Positions 50,449 through 59,885 of a stretch of DNA of 64,000 nt are shown here, in pieces. Each line of letters begins with the position of its first letter. Position 1 is the stretch's first letter. A model generated the notes under the pieces. The model did no database searches. It saw nothing but the letters and a program-made list of their open reading frames with translations, and had not been told where the DNA came from. The position numbers were made by a program, and so were the translations under genes. Source of the DNA: Waterburya sp964393695 (lineage in GTDB: Bacteria > Cyanobacteriota > Cyanobacteriia > Cyanobacteriales > Xenococcaceae); assembly GCA_964393695.1 (NCBI GenBank), contig CAYMWC010000001.1, positions 19,937-83,936 on the forward strand. The letters run 5' to 3'.

Positions 50449-51549
50449 CTAGATTTTTTGCATTTTAGTTACTAATCTAGATAACTCCTGTTGAATTGCT
50501 TTCAAGCCTGATTGTTCAATCAAATTTTTCTCTTGATTTAGAGTAACTAAGTTAGTATATTGCTGATTAATATTACTTACTTGTTGGTTTAATTCTAAAA
50601 ACTTTTTGGTTAGTTTTTGCATAGAATCTAAATTATGTTCAAAAGCTTGGGTAGACTTTTGCAAAACCAAAGAAGATTGAGAAAATTGATTTTGAGCGAT
50701 CGCTAAATCATTAGTAGCTGTAGCCAGTTTTTCAGGGAAACGACTATTATCTAAAACATTGGCAGCCTGTTCAAAAGTATCCGCACTATTTTCCAGTTTA
50801 AAAAAAGCTTTAGTTATAGATTCTTCGAGAGTAATCCCTAGTTTTTCTACCATTCCCTCAAAGTTACGACTAAACTGATTAATTGCTACTTCTAGAGAAC
50901 TTACAGGTTTAATTTTGGGCAGATAAATGTTATCGATATAGTCTTCAATGTAGTTCAGTAAACTGGCTTTCATAATTTTAGTGTTCCAAATTAAATTGAT
51001 TACTGTTAACAAAGAACTACAGGCGATCGCGATTAAACTAGTCGTAAAGGCAATCCCCATTCCTTGCAAAGGACGATTTAATTCTTCTACTAAGTTTCTT
51101 ACATTATTGATGTCAACTTGAGTAATAGTTTGACTTAGATTGGTTAAATTTAAAGTTATCCCTAAAAATGTTCCCAATAAGCCAAAAGCTAGCAGTAAAT
51201 TTGGTAATAGTTGGCAGAAATTATCTACAAATTCACAGCTTAAAGGGATACCTAAAAAATAAACTTTTTCCTGGCTATATACTCCTTCAATTACAGAGGT
51301 AGTATTAAGTTGATCGACATTAATTTGACTATCAATAAATCTCTGTTCTAACTTCGTAATGATTTTAGGAAGAGATTCTAATTGTACTCCTAGTAATAAT
51401 CTTCTAGTTTTTCCTCCTAAAGATCTCAGATATAAATATAAAGAAAAACGTAATAAAATTGCCATAATAGTTGGCAAAATTACTAAGATAATGGCTAAAA
51501 TTATTAAATAATCAGGAATTAAACTAAAAATAATCAATAATTGTTGCAT
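50449..51549 (-). CDS. MotA/TolQ/ExbB-like protein of a ZorA-type motor
   Basis: A 366-residue inner-membrane protein. It has three hydrophobic segments (5-35, 112-135, 160-188), with the MotA/ExbB-type GLLGTFLGITLNLTNL and GIAFTTSLIAIACSS, and a long alpha-helical cytoplasmic tail (200-366) predicted to be a coiled coil. The long tail is a feature of ZorA-type stators. It is followed after 38 bp by the MotB-like gene. The pair lies beside the toxin-antitoxin region. Housekeeping envelope roles are also possible. Confidence 0.8.
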   Translation of the reverse strand: MQQLLIIFSLIPDYLIILAIILVILPTIMAILLRFSLYLYLRSLGGKTRRLLLGVQLESLPKIITKLEQRFIDSQINVDQLNTTSVIEGVYSQEKVYFLGIPLSCEFVDNFCQLLPNLLLAFGLLGTFLGITLNLTNLSQTITQVDINNVRNLVEELNRPLQGMGIAFTTSLIAIACSSLLTVINLIWNTKIMKASLLNYIEDYIDNIYLPKIKPVSSLEVAINQFSRNFEGMVEKLGITLEESITKAFFKLENSADTFEQAANVLDNSRFPEKLATATNDLAIAQNQFSQSSLVLQKSTQAFEHNLDSMQKLTKKFLELNQQVSNINQQYTNLVTLNQEKNLIEQSGLKAIQQELSRLVTKMQKI

Positions 51550-51723
51550 AGTTTTAAAAAATGTTAGGTTATTTCTACATTCTTATGTAGAGAATAGTTG
51601 TAATTGTTAGTTAAGGTTGACATGAATTAGATTTAATTAAGAAATATTTTAAGGTTTTTCCGATATTTATCTGTTTAGATGGAGCTTAACTAGTCAAGTT
51701 TATGGATAGTAAGATACGACAAT

Positions 51724-51873
51724 ATGGAATTTATACAACCCTATGGTAAATATATTTTGATTGGGATTGCAACAATTGGCGGTATCGCGATTCTACTATG
51801 GCTATTGATAGTTGTAATAGTAATGAGAAATACCCAAGGTATTCCCTTAATAATTAGTGATTTTTTTAATTAA
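51724..51873 (+). CDS. Small single-span membrane protein
   Basis: A 49-residue frame, MEFIQPYGKYILIGIATIGG then IAILLWLLIVVIVMRN, with one clear transmembrane helix (10-33) and a short polar end. It starts in the region between the MotA-like gene and ruvC. No family is recognised and no strong ribosome-binding site is visible, so this is a moderate call. Confidence 0.4.
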   Translation: MEFIQPYGKYILIGIATIGGIAILLWLLIVVIVMRNTQGIPLIISDFFN

Positions 51874-52054
51874 ATTAATTATAGAAAATAAAAAATGGAA
51901 AATTGATCTGCTGCAAATTGCTCAATAAAACCTGATGTTCTCATTTTGCTGTTGCTGAAAACAGGATCAATGATTATCTTTTATAATGCGTGAGCGAGAA
52001 TCCAAGGTGTTAAAAGCCAACCAAAGTGTCACCCCTGTCTTGCCAATGAGAGCC
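51874..52054. other. Spacer upstream of ruvC
   Basis: AT-rich DNA in which an in-frame ATG at 51986 would extend RuvC by 23 residues. Nothing else is recognised. Confidence 0.4.
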
Positions 52055-52579
52055 ATGAAAATTTTAGGATTAGATCCAGGAATAGCTATTTTAGGGTTTG
52101 GCACGATTATTTGTCAGGAATCTGATCAAGTGAATATTGCTAACAATTTAATCAAGCTAGAAGACTTTGGAGTAATTAAGACTCCAGCAAAAACTCCGTT
52201 TAGCGATCGCCTTTGTACTATTTATGAAGATTTGCATACTGTCATTGAAGAACTTAAGCCTGATTTAGTGGCAATAGAAAAATTATTTTTTTATAAGATG
52301 AGCCATACTATTACCGTTGCGCAGGCAAGAGGAGTCTTAATGTTAGTTTTAGGTCAGGCTAATCTTCCTTACGTTGAGTTTACCCCACCAGAAATCAAAA
52401 AAGCGTTAACAGGATATGGTAATGCTCCCAAAATCGAAGTCCAAGAAGCTGTAGCGCGAGAATTATCTTTAAATTGCATTCCTCGTCCTGATGATGCTGC
52501 TGATGCTCTAGCGATCGCTCTAACTGCTTGGTTTAATCATGATTGTGTATCAACTTTAAATGCACACAAGCTTAGCTAA
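52055..52579 (+). CDS. ruvC: Crossover junction endodeoxyribonuclease RuvC
   Basis: Resolves Holliday junctions in homologous recombination. From ATG at 52055 (MKILGLDPGIA) the protein is 174 residues, the normal size. Catalytic acids: D7 in GLDPG, E in AIEKLFF, and two Asp in RPDDAADALAIAL. An ATG 69 bases upstream would add a non-conserved 23-residue extension and is less likely. The hairpin-like repeat after the stop could end transcription. Confidence 0.95.
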   Translation: MKILGLDPGIAILGFGTIICQESDQVNIANNLIKLEDFGVIKTPAKTPFSDRLCTIYEDLHTVIEELKPDLVAIEKLFFYKMSHTITVAQARGVLMLVLGQANLPYVEFTPPEIKKALTGYGNAPKIEVQEAVARELSLNCIPRPDDAADALAIALTAWFNHDCVSTLNAHKLS

Positions 52580-52637
52580 TCAAGAGACATTCTGGCTACA
52601 TGTGGGCAAGCCCTTTGTGACTCTTTTCTTGATCAGT
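52580..52637. terminator. Possible hairpin after ruvC
   Basis: ATCAAGAGA (just after the stop) can pair with TCTTTTCTTGAT at about 52624-52635, enclosing a smaller GGGC-AAG-CCC-like stem. There is no long T run, so strength as a terminator is uncertain. Confidence 0.35.
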
Positions 52638-52664
52638 AAATTAAATTAAATGCCTGATAGCTGG

Positions 52665-53408
52665 TTATTTTAAACTAGAAAAAATTAGATAAGCAACGCC
52701 TAATAAAACAACTACAAGACACACTAATTGTGTTTTAAACAAAAACTTAGCATTTTGTTGTAATCTTTCATGCTCATATTTCAGTCGATCAACTTTAAAC
52801 TGTAAATTAGAATCGCGATCTCTCAATAGTGCCATTTCTTTCTGAAGCATTCCTCCAATTTGGGTTTCTATATTTGCTTCTGAATTATTTAGGTAAATTA
52901 TTTCTAATTTATTTTCCAATTTATGGAGAGATTTATAGAGATAATCAACTTTTTTTGTAAGCTTGAAATTTTTTTCGGATTCTGGCTGTAAGTTAATAAT
53001 TTTATGAAGATATTTTTCAGTTAACTCTAAACTTAATTGAAAATATCCTTGATGAGCATTACATATGGCATTTTTTAATTGTTGAGCCATAGTATCTTTG
53101 AGTAAATATCCTTTTGCACCATTTTTTAAGGCTTTACTCAAATATCGTTCGTTATCATGGATTGTCAAGATTACAACTTTAGTGCTGGCAAATTCTTGTG
53201 TAATAATTTGTGTTGCTACCAAGCCATCCATTTTGGGCATTTCTAAATCCATTAGGACTATATCTGGCTGTAGACTAGGAATCCGCTCAATTGCCTCCAG
53301 ACCATTTTGAGCAAAACCAACTATGTTAATTTCCTGTTCAGGTTTTAAATAAGTTTCTATTAGTCTGTGGGTTAAATTTTGATCGTCAACAACAAGAACG
53401 TTAATCAT
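52665..53408 (-). CDS. Response regulator with C-terminal coiled coil and membrane anchor
   Basis: A 247-residue protein. Residues 2-120 are a receiver domain (phospho-acceptor D54 in DIVLMDLEMPKMDG, D8-D9 acidic pair, K in GYLLKDT) of the NarL type. Where the NarL HTH should be, the chain instead forms coiled coils (about 140-215) and ends in one transmembrane helix (FKTQLVCLVVVLLGVAYLIF). So it cannot bind DNA by the usual domain and is tethered to a membrane. ATG at 53408 is used rather than an upstream TTG. It has no kinase neighbour. Confidence 0.85.
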   Translation of the reverse strand: MINVLVVDDQNLTHRLIETYLKPEQEINIVGFAQNGLEAIERIPSLQPDIVLMDLEMPKMDGLVATQIITQEFASTKVVILTIHDNERYLSKALKNGAKGYLLKDTMAQQLKNAICNAHQGYFQLSLELTEKYLHKIINLQPESEKNFKLTKKVDYLYKSLHKLENKLEIIYLNNSEANIETQIGGMLQKEMALLRDRDSNLQFKVDRLKYEHERLQQNAKFLFKTQLVCLVVVLLGVAYLIFSSLK

Positions 53409-53832
53409 GTACAATTATAATTCAGCACTGTACATTTTAAAGTATTACACTTAAATTAATCGCTTAAAAAATTATTGAATTACTCAGTATCTATATTTTG
53501 ATCACGTAATATTTAATACAGATTATCTTAATTATTTTGTAGTTATTCATCACTTTACTTTAAATTTCACAGCCTTAAAGAGTGCAAAAATATTAGTAGT
53601 TACAAACAGCCCGTTGAACGCCAGTCAAAGGTAGGTCATTAAGCTGTCACGCATTTAATTTGCTTGTTTTGTTGTGATTGGGTGTAGGGGTTAGGAACTT
53701 TTTAGCTATGCAGTTTAAATCAATAACAGCTTAGCAAGGCTAGTTACCTTGCGAAGTTATATCCACAAGCTTCGTAGTCAGAAATTATGAGGATTTCTCA
53801 TTAAACTGCTTGCGATCGGGCGATGAGAGTTA
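53409..53832. other. 424-bp spacer with a small hairpin
   Basis: Mostly AT-rich DNA before the anchored response regulator. A perfect 6-bp hairpin GCAAGG-N7-CCTTGC lies at 53734-53752. I see no gene; a non-coding RNA cannot be ruled out. Confidence 0.45.
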
Positions 53833-54015
53833 TTAAGAAAACCAAGTACTTAACCAGATAGCGATCGTACTTAAACTCACTCCCACAACGACCGCTAAAG
53901 GTAAAATTATCCCAGTACCAGTCATCTTCACTATCGGAATAGAAATAGCCAACATCCCTGTTGCTAGACCCCAAATAATAGCTGTACTGCCAATTTTCGC
54001 GCCTTGTCCTTCCAT
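53833..54015 (-). CDS. Small two-helix membrane protein
   Basis: A 60-residue hydrophobic protein with two helices (STAIIWGLATGMLAISIPIV and IILPLAVVVGVSLSTIAIWL) linked by KMTGTG. Such small proteins are common in cyanobacteria and are conserved, but no function is known. It has Gly-rich packing motifs and a polar start MEGQGAK. It starts 44 bp before another spacer and is not in an operon. Confidence 0.6.
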   Translation of the reverse strand: MEGQGAKIGSTAIIWGLATGMLAISIPIVKMTGTGIILPLAVVVGVSLSTIAIWLSTWFS

Positions 54016-54164
54016 TGGTGTTTCCTAAACTGAGTTTGCTTGGTTTACTTTATTCATTAAGTCATAACTTGAGTAAACAATGTTTGATTGTTACCTAAAG
54101 TTTCAGATTTTTTTTAGTCTTTCAACTAGATTTTGGATTTAATGTTCTGAGGGAGGGACTATCA

Positions 54165-55133
54165 TTAATTATATTGTTCATAAGCAGCTACAATTTTCTG
54201 TACTAGAGGATGACGTACCACGTCTGCCTGAGTTAGTTCACAAAAAGCAATTCCTTCGACTTTACGTAATATTTTACGTGCCACAATCAAACCTGAATCT
54301 TGATGAGACGGTAAATCGGTTTGAGTTATATCTCCAGTTACAACCATTTTAGAGCCAAACCCCAAACGGGTTAACACCATTTTCAATTGAGCAGGAGTAG
54401 TATTTTGTGCCTCGTCTACAATTACATAGGCGTGAGATAAAGTACGACCACGCATATAAGCCAAGGGAGCAACTTCAATTTTGCCTCTTTCCATCAGATC
54501 GGGAATTTTCTCGGCATCGATAAATTCGTAGAGAGCATCATACAAAGGACGTAAAAAAGGATTAACTTTCTCTTGTAAATCTCCTGGTAAAAACCCCAAT
54601 TTTTCTCCTGCTTCCACCGCAGGACGAGTTAAAATAATTCTTTCACATTCATCATTAAGTAAAGCTTTTACAGCTAAAACCGCAGCTAAAAAAGTTTTAC
54701 CTGTTCCCGCAGGGCCAATACCAAAGGTGATATCGTACTTTTGAATTGCCTGTACGTATTGCTTTTGTTTAAAAGTCTTAGCTCGAATTGCCTCACCTTT
54801 TTTGGTTCGAGCCAAAACATTTTTTTGAATATCGCTATATTCTTCGATTCTACCAGTATCGATCGCCATAAACGCTGTCACAATATCTGGCTCATATAAC
54901 GCTTTTCCTACTGACCATAATGGCTCTAAAGCTTGAATCACTTTGGTGCATCGCTCAACACCCTTGATTCGACCCTGGAGGATTAAATCCTGTCCTCGCA
55001 AGATTAAATTTACTCCTGTGTGACGGGATAATAATTTAAGATTTTGTTCATTTGTCCCTGATAAGGCGATCGCACTTTCACTACTAGGTAATTGAATAGT
55101 TTGAGATGTTTCACTTTTGACTGAATCTCCCAT
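54165..55133 (-). CDS. phoH: PhoH family ATPase
   Basis: A 322-residue protein. Residues 40-85 are a KH-like N-terminal part, 115-320 the PhoH ATPase with P-loop FGIGPAGTGKTFLAA, Walker B YVIVDEAQN and GFGSKMVVTGD (sensor). Homologues of this size (PhoH1 type) act as RNA-associated ATPases in stress. In bacteria they sit near ybeY, but no such gene is seen here. The start at 55133 gives a usual N-terminus. Confidence 0.9.
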   Translation of the reverse strand: MGDSVKSETSQTIQLPSSESAIALSGTNEQNLKLLSRHTGVNLILRGQDLILQGRIKGVERCTKVIQALEPLWSVGKALYEPDIVTAFMAIDTGRIEEYSDIQKNVLARTKKGEAIRAKTFKQKQYVQAIQKYDITFGIGPAGTGKTFLAAVLAVKALLNDECERIILTRPAVEAGEKLGFLPGDLQEKVNPFLRPLYDALYEFIDAEKIPDLMERGKIEVAPLAYMRGRTLSHAYVIVDEAQNTTPAQLKMVLTRLGFGSKMVVTGDITQTDLPSHQDSGLIVARKILRKVEGIAFCELTQADVVRHPLVQKIVAAYEQYN

Positions 55134-55144
55134 AGACTTGTTGC

Positions 55145-55175
55145 TAATTTTGGTTTAAATCGTTAAATCGTTAAA
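55145..55175. repeat. Tandem repeat of about 8 bp
   Basis: TTAAATCG repeats three times in a row upstream of phoH (about 55155-55178). It is a short tandem repeat typical of the genome's spacers. Confidence 0.6.
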
Positions 55176-55327
55176 TCGTTGCCAAATTTATGGAGCATTA
55201 CAAAATTCCCCTTGCTTTAATCTAGCTTAGGGCTTGTTGAAAAAGTATGATTAGTTTATTAGTATTAAAGTACTAAAATAACAAGTAATATTTTGAGGGT
55301 AATAGTGACAAAATGTAAATTTTTTAA

Positions 55328-55726
55328 TTACGGTTGTTTAATTAAAGTAACAATTTGATTGATAAAAGCCTCATGATCGACTACTGGTTTAGAAATATAA
55401 CCATCGGCACCACTTTGTAGCAAAAAATATTCGCGATCGCCTTCCATAGCATGAGCAGTAACCAATATTACTGGCAAGTCGGCAGTTTGCGGATCTGCCT
55501 TCAGCATTTGGGTGATCTTGATGCCATCTACAGGTTTACCCTGATAAATACTATTAGCGAGGGCGACATCCATCAAAATTGCATCTATTGCTCCAGATTG
55601 AGCTAATTGTAAGACTTCCTCGACACTTTCTGTACTTTTTACTTGCAAACCGCCTCTTTTTGTTAGTATTTTGGAAAAAACCCGTAAATTAATTGGGTCA
55701 TCTTCTACAATCAAAACCGTTGTCAT
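55328..55726 (-). CDS. Single-domain response regulator (CheY/PatA-like receiver)
   Basis: A 132-residue receiver domain: acidic pair E8-D9 in VLIVEDD, phospho-Asp D53 in AIDAILMDVA, and T and K in ILVTAHAM and GYISKPV. No output domain. Such stand-alone receivers relay phosphate from hybrid kinases or act on motility proteins. The divergent gyrA/parC gene lies upstream by 297 bp, and phoH is 194 bp downstream on the same strand. No kinase neighbour. Confidence 0.92.
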   Translation of the reverse strand: MTTVLIVEDDPINLRVFSKILTKRGGLQVKSTESVEEVLQLAQSGAIDAILMDVALANSIYQGKPVDGIKITQMLKADPQTADLPVILVTAHAMEGDREYFLLQSGADGYISKPVVDHEAFINQIVTLIKQP

Positions 55727-56023
55727 AAATGTTACTGAGAAAAGTTTTGTTGAATTAGAGAAACTTAGTATTAAGCTTTCAGGAGGTAAAAATCATGAGG
55801 TTGCAATAACCCCTTTTTATTGTGGCTTAAAAGATCGAGATAGCAAAGTCTAATACTCATCAGGCTAAATTACGCTATATTTTTATACCTAACTCTGATA
55901 ATTATTTGTATTTTCCAAAGGCTCGATTGACGAAGTCCAAGCAGGCTCAGTCGTTGTACAGCAAAGTACCTTGGACTCGATTGTATTTTTGGCACATTTC
56001 CATCACTCTTGGAGACTTTTTGA

Positions 56024-58564
56024 ATGACACAACAGCTTAATTTGTTAGGTAATGGTCAAATCATTCCTACCCCTCTTCACCAAGAAATGGAGAGGTCATA
56101 TCTCGAATATGCAATGAGCGTCATTGTCGGCAGAGCCTTACCTGACGTGAGAGATGGACTCAAGCCTGTACATCGAAGAATTCTCTACGCTATGTATGAA
56201 CTGGGATTAACTCCAGATCGACCTTATCGTAAGTGCGCGCGTGTGGTGGGAGACGTATTAGGTAAATATCATCCCCACGGTGATCAATCAGTCTATGATG
56301 CCCTAGTGCGCTTAGTACAGAGTTTTTCCAGCCGTTATCCTTTGTTAGATGGTCATGGCAATTTTGGCTCAGTCGATAACGATCCTCCTGCTGCAATGCG
56401 TTATACCGAAACACGACTGGCTCCTGTAGCTAATGAAGCGATGCTGAGGGAGATTGGGGAGGCGACGGTTGATTTTACTGATAACTTTGATAATTCTCAA
56501 ACTGAACCTATTGTTTTACCTGTCCAGCTACCAATTTTACTTCTCAATGGTTGTTCGGGAATTGCCGTGGGGATGGCGACTAATATTCCCCCCCATAATT
56601 TAGGGGAAGTAGTGGATGGTCTAATTGCTTTAATTGATCGCCCTAGTATCGCCGATGAACAACTCTGGGAATTAATTCCTGGGCCTGATTTTCCCACAGG
56701 GGGAGAAATTATCGAAGTTCAAGGAATTCGAGATGCCTATAGTACAGGCAGAGGCATTGTCAAGATGCGGGGAATTGCCCAAATTGAAAGACTGACTACA
56801 GGTAAGAAACGCCGTAAAGAGAAAAAAGCGATTATCATCACCGAATTACCCTATCAGGTAAATAAAGCTAGCTGGATTGAAAAAGTTGCTGAATTAGTTA
56901 ATCAGGGAAAAATTGAGGGTATTTCTGATATTCGGGATGAGAGCGATCGCAGTGGTATGCGCGTGGTAATTGAACTCAAAAAAGATACTACTGCTCCCAA
57001 GGTTCTCCATCAACTTTATCGCCAGACAGCCTTACAAAGTAATTTTGGAACAATTATGCTGGCATTGGTGGATAACAAGCCAATTCAGCTATCTTTACGG
57101 GGAATGTTAGAAGAATTCCTGAAATTCCGCGAACAGACTCTCAGAAGGCAATACAGCCATGAATTAGAACAGGCAGAACAAAGACTGCATCTGGTAGAAG
57201 GTTTATTACTCGCTCTCAATCAAATTGAGGCAGTGATTGAAATCTTGCGTCATGCTCCTGATGGTACTACGGCTAAATTACGTCTGCAAGAAGAACTAGA
57301 CTTCACACCCACTCAGGGAGATTCAATTTTAGCCATGCCGATGCGACGTTTGACTGGGTTGGAAAAACAAAAGCTAGAAAGCGAATCTAGGGAATTACAG
57401 GAGCGCATTACTGAATTAAACAAAGTTTTGGGCGATCGCCATGAATTATTAAAGTCTTTGAAAAAAGAATTACGTTCCCTCAAACGTAAATTTAGCGATG
57501 AGCGTCGGACTCGGATAGTCAATATTGTGGAGAAGGAAATAGCTACTTCGACAGCCAAAAAGGAAAAAACTACTGAGCAAAAAACAACTACCAAAAAAGA
57601 TCCCACTGTAATGGTATCTCCGACTCTGACTTTTGAACGTTCTCCCCAAGCAACTTTAAAAGTAACTAATTCTGGCTGTATCTATTGGCAAAATCCTGTT
57701 ACAGATGCCGAAGCTAATAATACTGTTCCTAAACAGGGGCAAGATTTTATTTTACAGCAAGAGCCGATTGGCGATCGCGAAAGTTTAATTGTGGTGACAG
57801 ATAGTGGTAAAGCTTATCCTGTTACCATCCAAGAAATCCCTTCTAGTCTAGAAACTACCGAATTACCCGCCGTAGAGCTATTGTCATCAGCAGCCCAGAG
57901 AGATGCAACTGGTACGGTAGCTAGTTTCTTTCTGCCTGAAAATCATCACCAGCTAGATTTAGTCATGCTGACTCAAAAAGGAATTATCAAACGGCTAGAA
58001 TCGACTGAGTTAGACGCTTTAGGTAATCGCGGATTAGTTTTAATTAAACTTAAAGACCAAGATATTCTGAAATATTTTTGTTTTACAAAAGCAGGACAAG
58101 AAATGGTTATTGCGACTACAGGAGGGCGTATATTACGCTTACCAGTTAACGATGCCCAAATCCCCATTATGGGCAGAAATGCTCAAGGTAATCAGGTAAT
58201 GCGTCTGAGATTGAAGGAAAGTATCGTCGGCTGCTGTGCGGTTAATTCACAAGATTCAATTGTCGTAATTACCCAGCAAGGCTTTGGGAAACGAATTACT
58301 GTCAATACACTTCGCCTAGCTAATCGTGGGGATATTGGCACTCAGGCAGTGCAGTTTAATACCAAAGAAGATATGTTAGCAGGAATTATTGCGACCGCAG
58401 GCAAGGACAATATAATTTTAACTACTAGCATCAATCGCAGGTTAGTTTTACCTGTCAGTAGTCTCACCTTAGCTGAGAAAAATAATACAGGCGAGAAGAT
58501 TGGCAACCTCAAGTCCAATGAAATTATTACTGGAGTTTATCCGTTTGTTCAAAGTAAGATGTAG
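56024..58564 (+). CDS. Type II topoisomerase subunit A (GyrA/ParC)
   Basis: An 846-residue subunit that cuts and rejoins double-stranded DNA. Catalytic Tyr127 lies in AAMRYTETR; the quinolone region reads HPHGDQSVYD, so Q stands where E. coli GyrA has S83. The C-terminal beta-pinwheel is present, but the usual GyrA box Q-R-R-G-G-x-G is degenerate (LANRGDIGT), which leaves open a ParC-like role. A lysine/threonine-rich insert (KKEKTTEQKTTTKKD) sits at about 510-528. The stop codon overlaps the start of a palindromic repeat (58565). Confidence 0.92.
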   Translation: MTQQLNLLGNGQIIPTPLHQEMERSYLEYAMSVIVGRALPDVRDGLKPVHRRILYAMYELGLTPDRPYRKCARVVGDVLGKYHPHGDQSVYDALVRLVQSFSSRYPLLDGHGNFGSVDNDPPAAMRYTETRLAPVANEAMLREIGEATVDFTDNFDNSQTEPIVLPVQLPILLLNGCSGIAVGMATNIPPHNLGEVVDGLIALIDRPSIADEQLWELIPGPDFPTGGEIIEVQGIRDAYSTGRGIVKMRGIAQIERLTTGKKRRKEKKAIIITELPYQVNKASWIEKVAELVNQGKIEGISDIRDESDRSGMRVVIELKKDTTAPKVLHQLYRQTALQSNFGTIMLALVDNKPIQLSLRGMLEEFLKFREQTLRRQYSHELEQAEQRLHLVEGLLLALNQIEAVIEILRHAPDGTTAKLRLQEELDFTPTQGDSILAMPMRRLTGLEKQKLESESRELQERITELNKVLGDRHELLKSLKKELRSLKRKFSDERRTRIVNIVEKEIATSTAKKEKTTEQKTTTKKDPTVMVSPTLTFERSPQATLKVTNSGCIYWQNPVTDAEANNTVPKQGQDFILQQEPIGDRESLIVVTDSGKAYPVTIQEIPSSLETTELPAVELLSSAAQRDATGTVASFFLPENHHQLDLVMLTQKGIIKRLESTELDALGNRGLVLIKLKDQDILKYFCFTKAGQEMVIATTGGRILRLPVNDAQIPIMGRNAQGNQVMRLRLKESIVGCCAVNSQDSIVVITQQGFGKRITVNTLRLANRGDIGTQAVQFNTKEDMLAGIIATAGKDNIILTTSINRRLVLPVSSLTLAEKNNTGEKIGNLKSNEIITGVYPFVQSKM

Positions 58565-58583
58565 GGGCGCAAGGCTTGCGCCC
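58565..58583. repeat. Perfect hairpin repeat, family B
   Basis: GGGCGCAA-GGC-TTGCGCCC: 8-bp perfect stem with GGC loop, immediately after the gyrA/parC stop codon. Same plan as 24854-24872. May also serve as transcription pause or terminator. Confidence 0.75.
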
Positions 58584-58598
58584 TGGAAGCAGAAAGAA

Positions 58599-59801
58599 GT
58601 GAATATTAATGCTCAAAATTTTATCTGGCAAAAAATATTTTTAGTTTACTTATTGAGCATTAGCAGTTTAGTTTTTATTCAAGAGCAAGTACTAGCTCAA
58701 ATGCAGCAAGCTAATTCTTTAATGGTCGATCGCGATGAACCTTTAATTCCTGATGGTTATGGAAAAAGAGAATTAACTTCCTTTGAAAAATATCGGCTTG
58801 AAAGAGTCATAGTTCAACTTAACCAAACTGCCCAAGTCGAATTAGAAAAAGATAATGAAGATGAGGCTTTTAAACTCTGGTATCGCCAGTTAAGACTAAG
58901 TCGTGTATTAGGTACAGCCAACGAAATCAAGGCTTTGGGAAATATTGGTGCGATCGCCTGGTCAGAAAATCGTAGTGCAGATGTGCGTAATCTGGCTAAT
59001 CGTTTAATTGAAATTCAAGAAGAAATATCAAATCAAAAAATATTTACTTCTGGCTTACTAGACAAGTTTGCTATAGCTTACCAACAATTACGGTATTTAC
59101 ATCAAGCTGTCAATATTTATCAGCAAATTTTAACTAATAGCAAAAAAAATAATAATCTAATTGTTCAAGAGAAAACTTTACAAACACTCGGTCAACTTTA
59201 TTTGGCGAGATTTGACTATCAAAGTGCTGCTGATGTTTATCAAGAATTATTAACTTTAAGTAATCAAAAACCCGTAGATCAAAATCAGGTCAACATCTAT
59301 CTTGCTACTTTGAGTGATATCTATGAACGAACTGAACAAGTCAATAAAGCGATCGCCACTAGGAAAAGTTTAATTCAAAAATATACTACTGCTAAAAAAG
59401 TTAATAAAATACCTACTTTAGAAATCGCGATCGCCCGTGATTATGAAAGTTTAAAACAATTACAGCCAGCAATTAAAGCTTATAACAAGACCTTTGAAAT
59501 AGCCTTGCAAACTCAACAATTAGCCATCGCTAGTGAGGCTCTAAATAAATTAGGAAAACTCTATCAACAAAGCGATCGAGTTAATTTAGCAATTTCCACC
59601 TACAATAAATTATTGCAACTACAACAACAAACCTATAACTACTATGGTCTAATTGATACTTATGATACTTTAGGCAAAATACATTTAAACTTAAATCAAA
59701 AATCTCAAGCAAAACAATATTTTCAACTAGGTTTAGAAACAGCTAAATTTTTGAATTATAAAATTGAATATTTCAACAATCAAATTTATAAATTAACCTG
59801 A
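58599..59801 (+). CDS. Exported TPR protein
   Basis: A 400-residue protein from GTG at 58599, chosen because a purine-rich tract (AGAAAGAAG) is just upstream and the next residues form a signal peptide (NFIWQKIFLVYLLSISSLVFI, likely cut after VLAQ). The mature part is mostly tetratricopeptide-type helices (for example QLYLARFDYQSAADVYQELLTL, ALNKLGKLYQQSDRVNLAISTYNKLL). It should be a protein-protein scaffold in the periplasm or lumen. It follows the topoisomerase gene by only 35 bp. Confidence 0.8.
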   Translation: MNINAQNFIWQKIFLVYLLSISSLVFIQEQVLAQMQQANSLMVDRDEPLIPDGYGKRELTSFEKYRLERVIVQLNQTAQVELEKDNEDEAFKLWYRQLRLSRVLGTANEIKALGNIGAIAWSENRSADVRNLANRLIEIQEEISNQKIFTSGLLDKFAIAYQQLRYLHQAVNIYQQILTNSKKNNNLIVQEKTLQTLGQLYLARFDYQSAADVYQELLTLSNQKPVDQNQVNIYLATLSDIYERTEQVNKAIATRKSLIQKYTTAKKVNKIPTLEIAIARDYESLKQLQPAIKAYNKTFEIALQTQQLAIASEALNKLGKLYQQSDRVNLAISTYNKLLQLQQQTYNYYGLIDTYDTLGKIHLNLNQKSQAKQYFQLGLETAKFLNYKIEYFNNQIYKLT

Positions 59802-59885
59802 GTATCTCATAATAGCTCCATCATTATAGGATAGTTCAGAGAGACCAAAAGACTGGGCGCAATTAACAATCAACAATCAACGATC

